Below the pieces are notes generated by a model. It did not search any database, had not been told where the DNA came from, and worked only from the letters and a program-made list of their open reading frames with translations. The position numbers and the translations under genes were made by a program. This document shows, piece by piece, positions 28,410 through 36,208 of a stretch of 64,000 bases of DNA; within the stretch, counting starts at the first letter, position 1; each line of letters starts with the position of its first letter. Location of the stretch: positions 22,982 through 86,981 of the forward strand of contig JAJDCP010000098.1 of the NCBI GenBank assembly GCA_029260765.1, read 5' to 3'. This stretch comes from Planctomycetota bacterium (lineage in GTDB: Bacteria > Planctomycetota > J058 > JAJDCP01).

Positions 28410-30020
28410 ATGCCGCGCCTGCGCGTCCTTCCGGGTCTGCTCCTGATCGCATGGAGCAGCGGCCTCTGCCGCGCCCAGACCACCTTCGACAGCTACACCC
28501 GGGTCGACGATCCGCAACTGCCGAGCGTGCTCGAAGAGCCCGAGCCCCACACGGCCTACGACACCGATCAAGTGGTGCGTTTCCCCATCAACGTCTGGGG
28601 CGGTTGGGCCCCTCTGATTGCGGCCAACCACGGTTTCGCTGCCAACGAGCAGTCGGTGTTCTTCCAGAAGTATGGCGTCAAGGTCGAGCTGTGCGTGATC
28701 GGCAGCGCTGCTGAGCTGCTCGATGCCTACGCCCGCGGAGAGGTTCCCATCTTGTGGGGCACCGTCGACATGATGGTGTTGTTCGCCCAGCAGCTGGCTC
28801 TGGGTCCCCCATTCCGCATCTTTCAGCAGATTGACTGGTCGCGGGGGGGAGACGGCATCCTGGTGCGGCGCGACCGTATCAAGAGCGCCAACGACCTGCG
28901 CGGCAAGACCATCGCCCTGGCGGCCTACGGCCCCTCGCACTACTACGCCCTGAGCGTGTTGCAGGCCGCCGGAATCGCGCCCGACGAGGTGCAGTTCGTC
29001 TACACCGAAGAAGCCTTCGGGGCCGCCCGCGCGTTCTTCGAGGACGAGAGCATCGACGCCTGCGTCAGCTTCGCTCCCGACATCTACACGCTGAGCGAAG
29101 GTGAGCTGGGGCAGCAGTTCAAGCTGTTGACCTCGACGGCCGACGCCCAGCGGCTGATCGCGGACGTCTGGGCTGTGCGCGGCGACTTCGCCGACGCCCA
29201 CCCGGACGTGGTGCGTGGCCTGGTAGCGGGAATCTTCGAGGGCATGCAGCTGCTGAATGACAACCCCGAGCAGGTCGCTGAGTGGATGTACTCGGGCTAC
29301 AAAGACTTCGACATCCCGTCTGCCGAGGTGTGCCTTGAGCTGCTCGCCGACGCCCATGCCACCAGCTACGACGAGAACATCGACTTCTTCCTCAACGACA
29401 AGAACCCCACCAACTTCGAGCGCACCTGGCAGGATGCGGTCCAGGTCTGGCAAGAGCTGGGCGTGCTGGAGACCGTGGTGGAACCTGCCGCCGTGGTCGA
29501 CACCACCATGCTCAAGCAGCGTCTGCTCAAGTCGCAGTTCGCCGGACGTGGAGTGACACGCACATTTGTGCGCCCCGAATCAGTGGCTACCGACGACGAC
29601 GGGATCTTGACGATGACGGTGTACTTCGACGCGGCCCTCGAGACCTTCGACCCCAACAGCGTCGAGGTGGCGCGCGCGCTCGAAGGCATCGCGCGTTTGG
29701 CGGGCAAGTTCTCCGGAGCGGTGCTGGTCATCAAGGGCTACACCGATCCCCTGGGCTGCGGGCTCTACGACCTGTGGGCGCGGCGCAACGACAATCCGCA
29801 GGTGCCGCGCATCATCGCTGCCTGGGAACGGCGGCTCGAAGGCTTCTCGGCACAGCGCGCCGAGTTCGTCCGGCAGGCGCTGACCGAGCGCTACGACCTG
29901 CAGGAGGAGCAGTTCTTCGTCGTCGCTCGAGGCGGCGCCGATCCCGTCATTAGCCAGCTCGAAGAACGCTGGCGCAATCGGCGCGTGGAAGTCACTGTCA
30001 TGCCCCTTGAAGAACGCTGA
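28410..30020 (+). CDS. ABC-type substrate-binding domain fused to OmpA-like peptidoglycan-binding domain
   Basis: Predicted 536 residues from ATG 28410 with AAGGAGAG upstream; signal peptide to about residue 23 (CRAQ). Residues about 47-345 are a type-2 solute-binding fold of the NMT1/SsuA/TauA kind: INVWGGWAPLIAANHGF, FFQKYGVKVEL, ANDLRGKTIALAAYGPSH, then HPDVVRGLVAGIFEGMQLL. Residues about 375-536 are an OmpA C-terminal domain: VLVIKGYTDPLG, SAQRAEFVRQAL and the diagnostic WRNRRVEVTV. The protein would bind a small ligand in the periplasm while held on the cell wall. No permease or ATPase gene is nearby. The vWA lipoprotein starts ten bases after its stop. Confidence 0.88.
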   Translation: MPRLRVLPGLLLIAWSSGLCRAQTTFDSYTRVDDPQLPSVLEEPEPHTAYDTDQVVRFPINVWGGWAPLIAANHGFAANEQSVFFQKYGVKVELCVIGSAAELLDAYARGEVPILWGTVDMMVLFAQQLALGPPFRIFQQIDWSRGGDGILVRRDRIKSANDLRGKTIALAAYGPSHYYALSVLQAAGIAPDEVQFVYTEEAFGAARAFFEDESIDACVSFAPDIYTLSEGELGQQFKLLTSTADAQRLIADVWAVRGDFADAHPDVVRGLVAGIFEGMQLLNDNPEQVAEWMYSGYKDFDIPSAEVCLELLADAHATSYDENIDFFLNDKNPTNFERTWQDAVQVWQELGVLETVVEPAAVVDTTMLKQRLLKSQFAGRGVTRTFVRPESVATDDDGILTMTVYFDAALETFDPNSVEVARALEGIARLAGKFSGAVLVIKGYTDPLGCGLYDLWARRNDNPQVPRIIAAWERRLEGFSAQRAEFVRQALTERYDLQEEQFFVVARGGADPVISQLEERWRNRRVEVTVMPLEER

Positions 30021-30030
30021 GGAGTTGGAA

Positions 30031-30780
30031 ATGCAACGCTTGACGATCCTGATGCTCGCGGGCGCCCTGTGCGTGGTGTGCAGCTGCGGCGACAACCAGC
30101 CGGCCAGCGGGCAGCCGACGCCCACCGCGCAGCCCTCCCCCGCTCCGCAGCACCCCACTCCCACGCCAGCGGCGCAGCCGCGCGCGCCTGTGCGGCCGCT
30201 CCCCCCAGTCAACGGCGCCCTGCTGTTGATTCTCGACACCTCGTGCAGCATGGAAGAGCTTGCCGAGGGGAACCGCAGCCGCCTGGCGGTGATGAAAGAC
30301 GTGATGCTGAACGACTTCGTGCCCCTGATCGACGACGCGATGCTGCTCGGGCTGATCACCTTCAACGACGAGAACGCGCGGTCGATGCAGAAGTTGATGC
30401 AGGGAGGCGAGCTGCGCAAGCCTGGCTGGACGCACAAAGAGATGCTGATGGACAGCGTCGAGCAGACCCGGCCCGCTGGAGGAACCCCGATCGTCGCCAG
30501 TCTGCGTATGGGCCATGACCAGCTCCAGACCGCCGGGGTTACGCCACGCACCGTGGTGCTGTTGACGGATGGGGAAGAATCCTATGCCCCGGACGAGGTC
30601 TTCTCGACCATCACCTATCTGCGTAGCCAGGACATCACGGTCTTCGCCATCGGCTTCAACATCGGCGAGGCGGGGCAGCCCCTGGCCGACGCCCTGGGCG
30701 ACCACTACCTGCCGGCCGACGGGGGGCGCGATGCACTGATGCAGGCGCTGCGGCCGGTGCTGGCGGCGATCGAGCGCTGA
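30031..30780 (+). CDS. von Willebrand factor A domain lipoprotein
   Basis: Predicted 249 residues. ATG 30031 with GAGGAG is preferred to an ATG inside the previous gene at 30007. The signal peptide ends with VCSC, giving lipid attachment at Cys19, followed by a Pro/Thr/Gln-rich linker (20-58). The vWA domain starts at NGALLLILDTSCSMEE: the MIDAS residues Asp69, Ser71 and Ser73 are intact, with GGTPIVASL and VVLLTDGEES supplying the later metal-site positions. It is expected to bind protein partners through Mg2+ in the envelope. It lies ten bases after the substrate-binding/OmpA fusion, so the two probably act together. Confidence 0.9.
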   Translation: MQRLTILMLAGALCVVCSCGDNQPASGQPTPTAQPSPAPQHPTPTPAAQPRAPVRPLPPVNGALLLILDTSCSMEELAEGNRSRLAVMKDVMLNDFVPLIDDAMLLGLITFNDENARSMQKLMQGGELRKPGWTHKEMLMDSVEQTRPAGGTPIVASLRMGHDQLQTAGVTPRTVVLLTDGEESYAPDEVFSTITYLRSQDITVFAIGFNIGEAGQPLADALGDHYLPADGGRDALMQALRPVLAAIER

Positions 30781-30836
30781 GCAGGCTGCGGCGCTTCCTG
30801 GCTTGCTGAGCTATGCTAGCACACAGGAGGCATACC

Positions 30837-31664
30837 ATGCGCATCGACCGCCTGACCCCCACCCACCGCCCGGCCAGCCCGGTCGTTGGCTGGCAGACCT
30901 GGCGCGACCTGCTGTTCGCGCACTGGACCGTGCCGGTCGAGGCCGTCCGGCCTCTGCTTCCCCCGGCACTGGAGCCTGACCTGCACGAAGGCCAGTTGTA
31001 TCTCGGGCTGGTGCCCTTCCGCATGTGTGGTGTCCGGCCGCGCTGGCTAGTGTCCTGGCTGGCCCTCGACTTTCTCGAGGCCAACCTGCGCACCTACGTG
31101 CTGCACAAAGGCGAGCCCGGCGTGTTCTTCTTCTCCCTGGAGGCGGCTTCTTGGCTGGCAGTGCAGGCGGCCCGGCTGGGCTGGAGCCTGCCGTATTTCC
31201 ACGCGCTGATGCAGCTGCAGCAGACTCCCCAGAAGCCCGACGCTGCGAGCTTCGAGTGCGCGCCCGGGACCCGCTTCCAATACGGCAGCGCACGCCGCTC
31301 AGGAGTTGGGTTTGCTGCCACCTGTCGTGTGGGGGAGCCGCTCGGCCCCTCACAGCCAGGCAGTCTGGAGTACTTTCTGCTCGAGCGCTACCTGCTATTC
31401 ACTGCCCGGCGCGGACGGGTGCTGCGCGGGCAGGTGCACCACAGCCCCTATCCTGTTCTAGCTGCGGAGCTCGAGAGCTTTGAAGAGAGCCTGTTCGCGG
31501 CCGCCGGCCTGCCCGCGGTCTCGCGTCCCCCGGACTGCGTCCACTTCTCCCCTGGGGTCGAGGTGGAGATCTTCCGGCTGACGCCTACTGGCGATTGCGA
31601 GACGGCCCCAGCGGCTGGATGCGGTAGAAGCGGTCCTGCAGCATCTGCAGGCTCGCGAGGCTGA
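30837..31664 (+). CDS. DUF2071 (YqjF-like) protein
   Basis: Predicted 275 residues. ATG 30837 has a perfect AGGAGG six bases upstream. RDLLFAHWTVPVEAVRPLLP and GQLYLGLVPFRMCGVRPRW are diagnostic of DUF2071/YqjF, a family with an acetoacetate-decarboxylase-like beta fold whose reaction is not established. RTYVLHKGEPGVFFFSLEA and the RGxVLRGQVHHSPYPV block follow. The last 25 residues (after EVEIFRL) are low complexity and lie on the complement of the neighbouring metallopeptidase gene: the two genes overlap tail to tail by 80 bases, so the original stop may have been lost. Confidence 0.88.
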   Translation: MRIDRLTPTHRPASPVVGWQTWRDLLFAHWTVPVEAVRPLLPPALEPDLHEGQLYLGLVPFRMCGVRPRWLVSWLALDFLEANLRTYVLHKGEPGVFFFSLEAASWLAVQAARLGWSLPYFHALMQLQQTPQKPDAASFECAPGTRFQYGSARRSGVGFAATCRVGEPLGPSQPGSLEYFLLERYLLFTARRGRVLRGQVHHSPYPVLAAELESFEESLFAAAGLPAVSRPPDCVHFSPGVEVEIFRLTPTGDCETAPAAGCGRSGPAASAGSRG

Positions 31665-34600
31665 GACCGAAGTAGTCTTCGACCGCCTGCAGGCGGCCGG
31701 TATAGGCATCGGAGAGCATCTCGATGAAGTCGCCCCGATAGCGCCCGCCATCGAAGTTCATCAAGAAGTAGACGATCGCCCCGGCGCCCCGGTAGTTCTG
31801 ACTGATGTCGCCGCTGTCCCAGGCGGCGCTGGAGTCGAAACGCAGCATCTCGCTGAATGTATGCTCGCTCCCCCCGCTGCGCAGATTGCGCGCATAGCTG
31901 TGCACGCGGTCGTTGTCGACCAGATCGCCCAGGCTGAGGAATTGGCCATCGAAGAAGGCATCCTCAAGGAAGACGGCTGCCCCCTCGGCAAGCCAGGACG
32001 GTGCGTGGTCCTCGGAGAATTCGCCGAGGATCTGGTGCACCAGCTCGTGCTGTAGCGTCCGGATGGAGACGCGCTTGCCAGTGCAGTAGAAGAACGAGGC
32101 GCCCCGTCCACCAGAATAGAAGCCTGCCGCCCAGTCTGCCGGCGGGTCGGCGTAGGCGTGAAACTGCTCTTCGCTGCGGTACAGGTTGACGACCAGTTTC
32201 TTTTCCATCTTGCCCGCGCCGAAGATGAAGCGTGCGCCCATGTCTCCCTTGAAGAAGCTGTCGTATTGCCGGAAGACCTGCAGGAACACGCTCTCCAGAC
32301 GTTTGAGCACCTTGGCGGACAGGTCGAGGTCCGCGGTGGAGATCAGTCTGAAGTGCTCACTCTCCAGCCGCCAGGGATCGGTGATCTTGCTGTGCTGAGC
32401 GTTCGCCGCGTCATAGTCTTTCCAGGCACCTTCCTGGATGTCGTAGACCTCCCAGTTGTCGTAGCGATCCTGGGAGCCCGTCTTGATCCAGCCCAGCTCA
32501 TCATCCCAGACAAAGCCCTTCTTCAACTGTGCCGCGTCGTAGCCCCGGTACCAGGTGTCGTCGATGCGCACGTGCCCGAGCCCTTTGTGGGCGCCGGGGT
32601 TGTCCGGGTCGAGGGCCAGCAGGGTCTGAAAGACATCGAAGCCCAGACCGGGCAACCCGGCCTTGACCAGGTCGTTGGCCGCTCCTCCCAGTTTCTTGGC
32701 GATCGGCCCGATCAGGCGGTCGAGCTTCTTTTCGAACTCGCGCTCCAGGGTGCGCACACCGTCATCTTCTGTGGCGGCAGGTTTGATCGCGTCGAGCCGG
32801 TCGAGCAATGCTCCGCCCGCGTCAGGCTCGAGGCCAAAACCATCCACGAGCCCCGCGATGCGGAGCTTGGCAGCCACGGGCGCGAACTCCTGTTCCTCCA
32901 TCCATTCGACCACGTCCGTCAGTCGGCGCGGTGCGCGAGCCATGGTGTCGACCAGGAATGCGCGCACCTCCGCGCGCGCCTCCTCGAGACGCGCCCGCTT
33001 CTGTTCGCGTGCGGCCCGCGCCGCCTTGGGCAGGTCACTGGGTTTGATGAGCTCGCGGAGCGTCTCGACCTCAGCGGCCTCGGCCTTGAGCCCGAAGTCG
33101 CGGCACTGTTTCTCGAGCTTCTCGAGCTGATCGGGGCCGCTGGCGCGCACGAAGGCCGCGGCCACATACACCTTGCGGTGCTCAAGCAGCTGCGCCTGGA
33201 GCGGCGGCAGCTTCTTGATGAGCTTTCGATGGGTGTCGAACAACGCGAGGCTGGCGTTGCTGACCTCGAAGTCCGCCCGCGCCGCCGGCAAGCCTTCGCG
33301 CATCGCCAGCTCGAGCAGCGGGACCATCTCTGTGCGGCGCTCAGCCTCGATCTCATAGAGCTCTGCCAGGGCATCGAAACGCGCATCCCAGGCCAGGCCC
33401 GGATCGACCAGCGGAGCCGGCTCGACCGGTCCCACTCCCACGTCTTCGACCTCGACGTGCGGCCGGGGCTGTCCGTCGTCCTCGTCAGCGTTCTCGCCCG
33501 CGGCTGCGCGCTCGGCAGCCTCGCGCTCGCGCTCTTTCCACCAGTCAGGCGGTTCCTCGCCCACTCCGGAGAGATCGACGCTGGGAGCGCCTCCGCCACC
33601 GGTATTCGAGCTGCGCGGCCGCCAGGTCTCCCAGTCGTCGTCGTCATCGTCCGCGTCCTGGTCGGACTCCATCGGCTTCCAGCTCAGCGGATCCTGGCCG
33701 GAGTCGCGCGGCGCCGCCTCTTGCCCGCGGTTCTTGAGCGCCAGCAACAGTGCGCCCCCGATCGCCAGAATCAGCAAGCCTCCGATCAACAGTCCTGCGC
33801 CCCCCGACGACGCCTTGACCGGCGCCTGCCGCGCACGCGCACGCCGCTGCGCGCTCATCTTCACGGCGGCCGATCCCGAGCCGGTGCCTGAAGTTGTGGC
33901 CGGCTTCGCCTTGATCGCCAGCTCGATGCCGGTGCCGCCCGTCGCCGCCGGCGCCCCTTCGTGACTCGCGCCCAGGTACTCGCTGCCCAGTGGATCGTCC
34001 GGCGCCGAGGTCTCGAGCGCATCGTCGGCTCTGAGCTTGAAGCTGCTGCCGCAGCTGTGGGTGTACGACTCGCTTTCGCGGGGCTTGTCATACCGCAGAC
34101 GCCGGAAACAGCCCGGACAGTGCATGCGGAAGCAGTTGTCGTCCTCGCCCTCTTCGAGCACCAGCCGGTCCAGCATTCCGCTGATGTCTTCGCTACGCGG
34201 CCCGCCTTGCGACGTCGAGGTCGACTCGACCACGGCAGGATCGAGCTTGAAGCGCTTGCCACACTTGTGTTTGAAGCGCACCCCCAGCTTGCGCACGGGG
34301 AACTTCAGGCGGGCGTCGCAGCCGGGGCAACGCATCGAGACCATGCCCTGCGAGCCCTTCTTCTCGACCAGCTCACGGATCGACACCGGCTTCAGCAGGC
34401 CACTGACGTCTTCGCTGGGTACGAAACCCGGCTGCTCCGTCGACGCCTTGGCCGAGGCATCGGCGCGTAGTTGGTAACGGGCCCCGCACTTGTGGGTGAA
34501 GCGTGCGCCATCCCGCTTGCGAGGAAACTTGATCGAGCGTTGGCAGCCCGGGCAGCGCATGCGGCCGAAGCCGTCTTTGCTGGGCTGGACCCGTGTCTCC

Positions 34601-34836
34601 ATCTTGACGGGAGGCAACAGACCACTGACATCTTCGCTGGGCACGAAGCCCGGCTGCTCCGTCGACGCCTTTTCGTTGAAGTCAGGGGCCAGTGTCAGGC
34701 GATGGCCGCACTTGTGCTTGAAGCTGCTTCCTGCCCGGCGGGCAGGAAATTTCAGGCGGCTCTTGCAGCCCGGACAGCGCATGCGCTGAAACTCGGGGGG
34801 GCCCGAAGGGTTCTGCAGCCTGTCGTTGATGCTCAT
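31585..34836 (-). CDS. Membrane protein with four zinc ribbons and a periplasmic gluzincin-type metallopeptidase domain
   Basis: Predicted 1083 residues from ATG 34836. Residues 1-270 hold four MJ0042-like ribbons, each RCPGC...(15-17 residues)...HKCG (Cys21/24, His41/Cys43; Cys95/98, His115/Cys117; Cys170/173, His190/Cys192; Cys240/243, His260/Cys262). They are joined by linkers with a near-repeated phrase STEQPGFVPSEDVSGLL. One membrane helix lies at about 345-366. An acidic linker and a helical region follow. The C-terminal 250 residues resemble the DUF1570/peptidase MA-like group: HELVH (His930, Glu931, His934) with Glu951 in WLAEGAAVFLED as third zinc ligand. The ribbons would be cytoplasmic and the peptidase outside the membrane. 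A 20-base tandem repeat lies just upstream (34904-34943). Confidence 0.88.
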   Translation of the reverse strand: MSINDRLQNPSGPPEFQRMRCPGCKSRLKFPARRAGSSFKHKCGHRLTLAPDFNEKASTEQPGFVPSEDVSGLLPPVKMETRVQPSKDGFGRMRCPGCQRSIKFPRKRDGARFTHKCGARYQLRADASAKASTEQPGFVPSEDVSGLLKPVSIRELVEKKGSQGMVSMRCPGCDARLKFPVRKLGVRFKHKCGKRFKLDPAVVESTSTSQGGPRSEDISGMLDRLVLEEGEDDNCFRMHCPGCFRRLRYDKPRESESYTHSCGSSFKLRADDALETSAPDDPLGSEYLGASHEGAPAATGGTGIELAIKAKPATTSGTGSGSAAVKMSAQRRARARQAPVKASSGGAGLLIGGLLILAIGGALLLALKNRGQEAAPRDSGQDPLSWKPMESDQDADDDDDDWETWRPRSSNTGGGGAPSVDLSGVGEEPPDWWKEREREAAERAAAGENADEDDGQPRPHVEVEDVGVGPVEPAPLVDPGLAWDARFDALAELYEIEAERRTEMVPLLELAMREGLPAARADFEVSNASLALFDTHRKLIKKLPPLQAQLLEHRKVYVAAAFVRASGPDQLEKLEKQCRDFGLKAEAAEVETLRELIKPSDLPKAARAAREQKRARLEEARAEVRAFLVDTMARAPRRLTDVVEWMEEQEFAPVAAKLRIAGLVDGFGLEPDAGGALLDRLDAIKPAATEDDGVRTLEREFEKKLDRLIGPIAKKLGGAANDLVKAGLPGLGFDVFQTLLALDPDNPGAHKGLGHVRIDDTWYRGYDAAQLKKGFVWDDELGWIKTGSQDRYDNWEVYDIQEGAWKDYDAANAQHSKITDPWRLESEHFRLISTADLDLSAKVLKRLESVFLQVFRQYDSFFKGDMGARFIFGAGKMEKKLVVNLYRSEEQFHAYADPPADWAAGFYSGGRGASFFYCTGKRVSIRTLQHELVHQILGEFSEDHAPSWLAEGAAVFLEDAFFDGQFLSLGDLVDNDRVHSYARNLRSGGSEHTFSEMLRFDSSAAWDSGDISQNYRGAGAIVYFLMNFDGGRYRGDFIEMLSDAYTGRLQAVEDYFGLSLASLQMLQDRFYRIQPLGPSRNRQ
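34400..34671 (-). repeat. Near-identical 50-base segments in zinc-ribbon linkers
   Basis: 34400-34449 and 34622-34671 match at 47 of 50 positions and encode the linker phrase STEQPGFVPSEDVSGL twice. The ribbons between them are more diverged, so recent duplication or gene conversion of the linker, or strong selection on it, is indicated. Confidence 0.8.
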
Positions 34837-34903
34837 TGCTCGTGGTTTCCATCCAGACCCAAACGGTAGGCTTATGGGTTGAATTCTCTGGATGTGAAAC
34901 GCC

Positions 34904-34943
34904 TTTGCAAGCTTTGTGGCCAGTTTGCAAGCTTTGGGGCCAG
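34904..34943. repeat. Two tandem 20-base repeats upstream of the zinc-ribbon metallopeptidase gene
   Basis: 34904-34923 and 34924-34943 differ at one base. Each contains TTGCAAGCTT, that is AAGCTTGCAA read toward the minus-strand gene, preceded by GGCC. The 20-base period is close to two helical turns, as expected for paired protein sites. The sites end 68 and 88 bases before the ATG at 34836. The same 10-mer occurs in the same orientation before the sigma-factor gene (61178-61187). Confidence 0.6.
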
Positions 34944-34956
34944 CTTTTCGAGCTGG
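34940..34956 (-). terminator. Hairpin immediately after corA
   Basis: CCAGCT (34940-34945) and AGCTGG (34951-34956) are perfect complements around TTTCG; the stem begins one base past the corA TGA. No U-tract follows. It abuts the tandem repeats, so readthrough from corA and the downstream promoter share this gap. Confidence 0.5.
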
Positions 34957-34957
34957 A

Positions 34958-36079
34958 TCAGTCCTTGCCCAGGCTCAACCAGCCCTTGCGGTAGAAGAAG
35001 ATCAGCATCCCCAGGGTGACCACCGCCATCACGCCTAAGCTGAAGACGTAGCCGTACTCCCAGCGCAGCTCTGGCAGATTGTACTCCGCGCGGGTATCGA
35101 AGTTCATGCCGTACAGCCCGGTGATGAAGGTCAGCGGCAAGAAGATCGAGCCGATCACAGTCAACAACTTCATCACGTCGTTCATGCGGTTCGACGCCAG
35201 CGAAAGCTGCAGATCGATCAGGTCGCTGGCGATCTTGCGGTAGCTGTCGACCAGGTCGAGCAGCTGGCGGCTGTGGTCGTCGACATCACGCAGGTAGATG
35301 CGGGTACTGTCTTCGAACCAGGGAAAAGAATCGCGCAGCAGCGCCTGCAGACTGTTGCGCAGAGGAACCAAGGAGCGGTGCAGGGTGATCAGATCGCGTT
35401 TGATGCCGTGCACCTTCTTGACCACGTGCGTCCGTGTTCCCGCGAGGATCTGATCCTCAAAGCGCTCGAGCAGCAGGTGGTAGCCCTCGAGAACCGGGAA
35501 GTAGTTGTCCACCACCGCGTCGAGCAGTGCGTAGGCCAGGTAGCCACTTCCCGAGCTGCGCAGGTGGCCCTGGCCCCGCTTGATGCGGTCACGCACGGGC
35601 TGCAGGCAGTCGCCCGGCACGCCCTCCTGGAAGGTGATCACGTAGCGCTTCCCCAGAATCAGGCTGAGCTGCTCGGTATCGAGGTGCTCGCGGGCGTCGA
35701 CCATGCGGGTCACGATGTAGAGGTAGTCGCCATAGCTATCGACTTTGGCGCGCTGGTGGGGGTGGACCACGTCTTCAAGCACCAGCGGGTGGATCCCGAA
35801 CATCTTCCCGATGCTGCGCACCAGGTCGGTGTCAGCCAGGCCATCGACGTTGACCCAGGTGACCGGGTAGCGCTCGAGGAAGTCCTGGATCGGAGACAGG
35901 TCCCGCGCGTTGTGCACGCTGCCTTCCTCGGCTCCCTCGCTGCCGTAGCCGATCATCTGCACGACCGGTCTGCGCGCACCGAGCTCGGGGATCAGGGTGC
36001 CCGGCGGCGCACCCGGCATCTCCGCACGGCTGATACGGTCTTTGGCGTCCCGCGCGGTCGCAGCTGGCGTGTCGGCCAT
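34958..36079 (-). CDS. corA: CorA-type magnesium/cobalt transporter
   Basis: Predicted 373 residues. ATG 36079 has GGAGGGA at good spacing. CorA forms pentameric Mg2+ (Co2+, Ni2+) channels in the inner membrane. The N-terminal 270 residues are the soluble alpha/beta funnel (WVNVDGLADTDLVRSIGKMF, HPLVLEDVVHPHQRAKVDSY). Two C-terminal helices carry the signature LYGMNF (GMN at 324-326) and end in the basic tail FYRKGWLSLGKD. Length and motifs are typical. A hairpin follows the stop. Confidence 0.96.
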   Translation of the reverse strand: MADTPAATARDAKDRISRAEMPGAPPGTLIPELGARRPVVQMIGYGSEGAEEGSVHNARDLSPIQDFLERYPVTWVNVDGLADTDLVRSIGKMFGIHPLVLEDVVHPHQRAKVDSYGDYLYIVTRMVDAREHLDTEQLSLILGKRYVITFQEGVPGDCLQPVRDRIKRGQGHLRSSGSGYLAYALLDAVVDNYFPVLEGYHLLLERFEDQILAGTRTHVVKKVHGIKRDLITLHRSLVPLRNSLQALLRDSFPWFEDSTRIYLRDVDDHSRQLLDLVDSYRKIASDLIDLQLSLASNRMNDVMKLLTVIGSIFLPLTFITGLYGMNFDTRAEYNLPELRWEYGYVFSLGVMAVVTLGMLIFFYRKGWLSLGKD

Positions 36080-36208
36080 GGCAGTCTCCCTCCGTGTGCA
36101 GGCAGGCTACCGCTTGAGGCTGGCCGGCTGCAATGTGGCAGCAGAAAAATGTGAGGAACAGCGGCGGCCGTTCGTCTGGGATGTGCAACCATGAATCCGG
36201 AGGAACCG

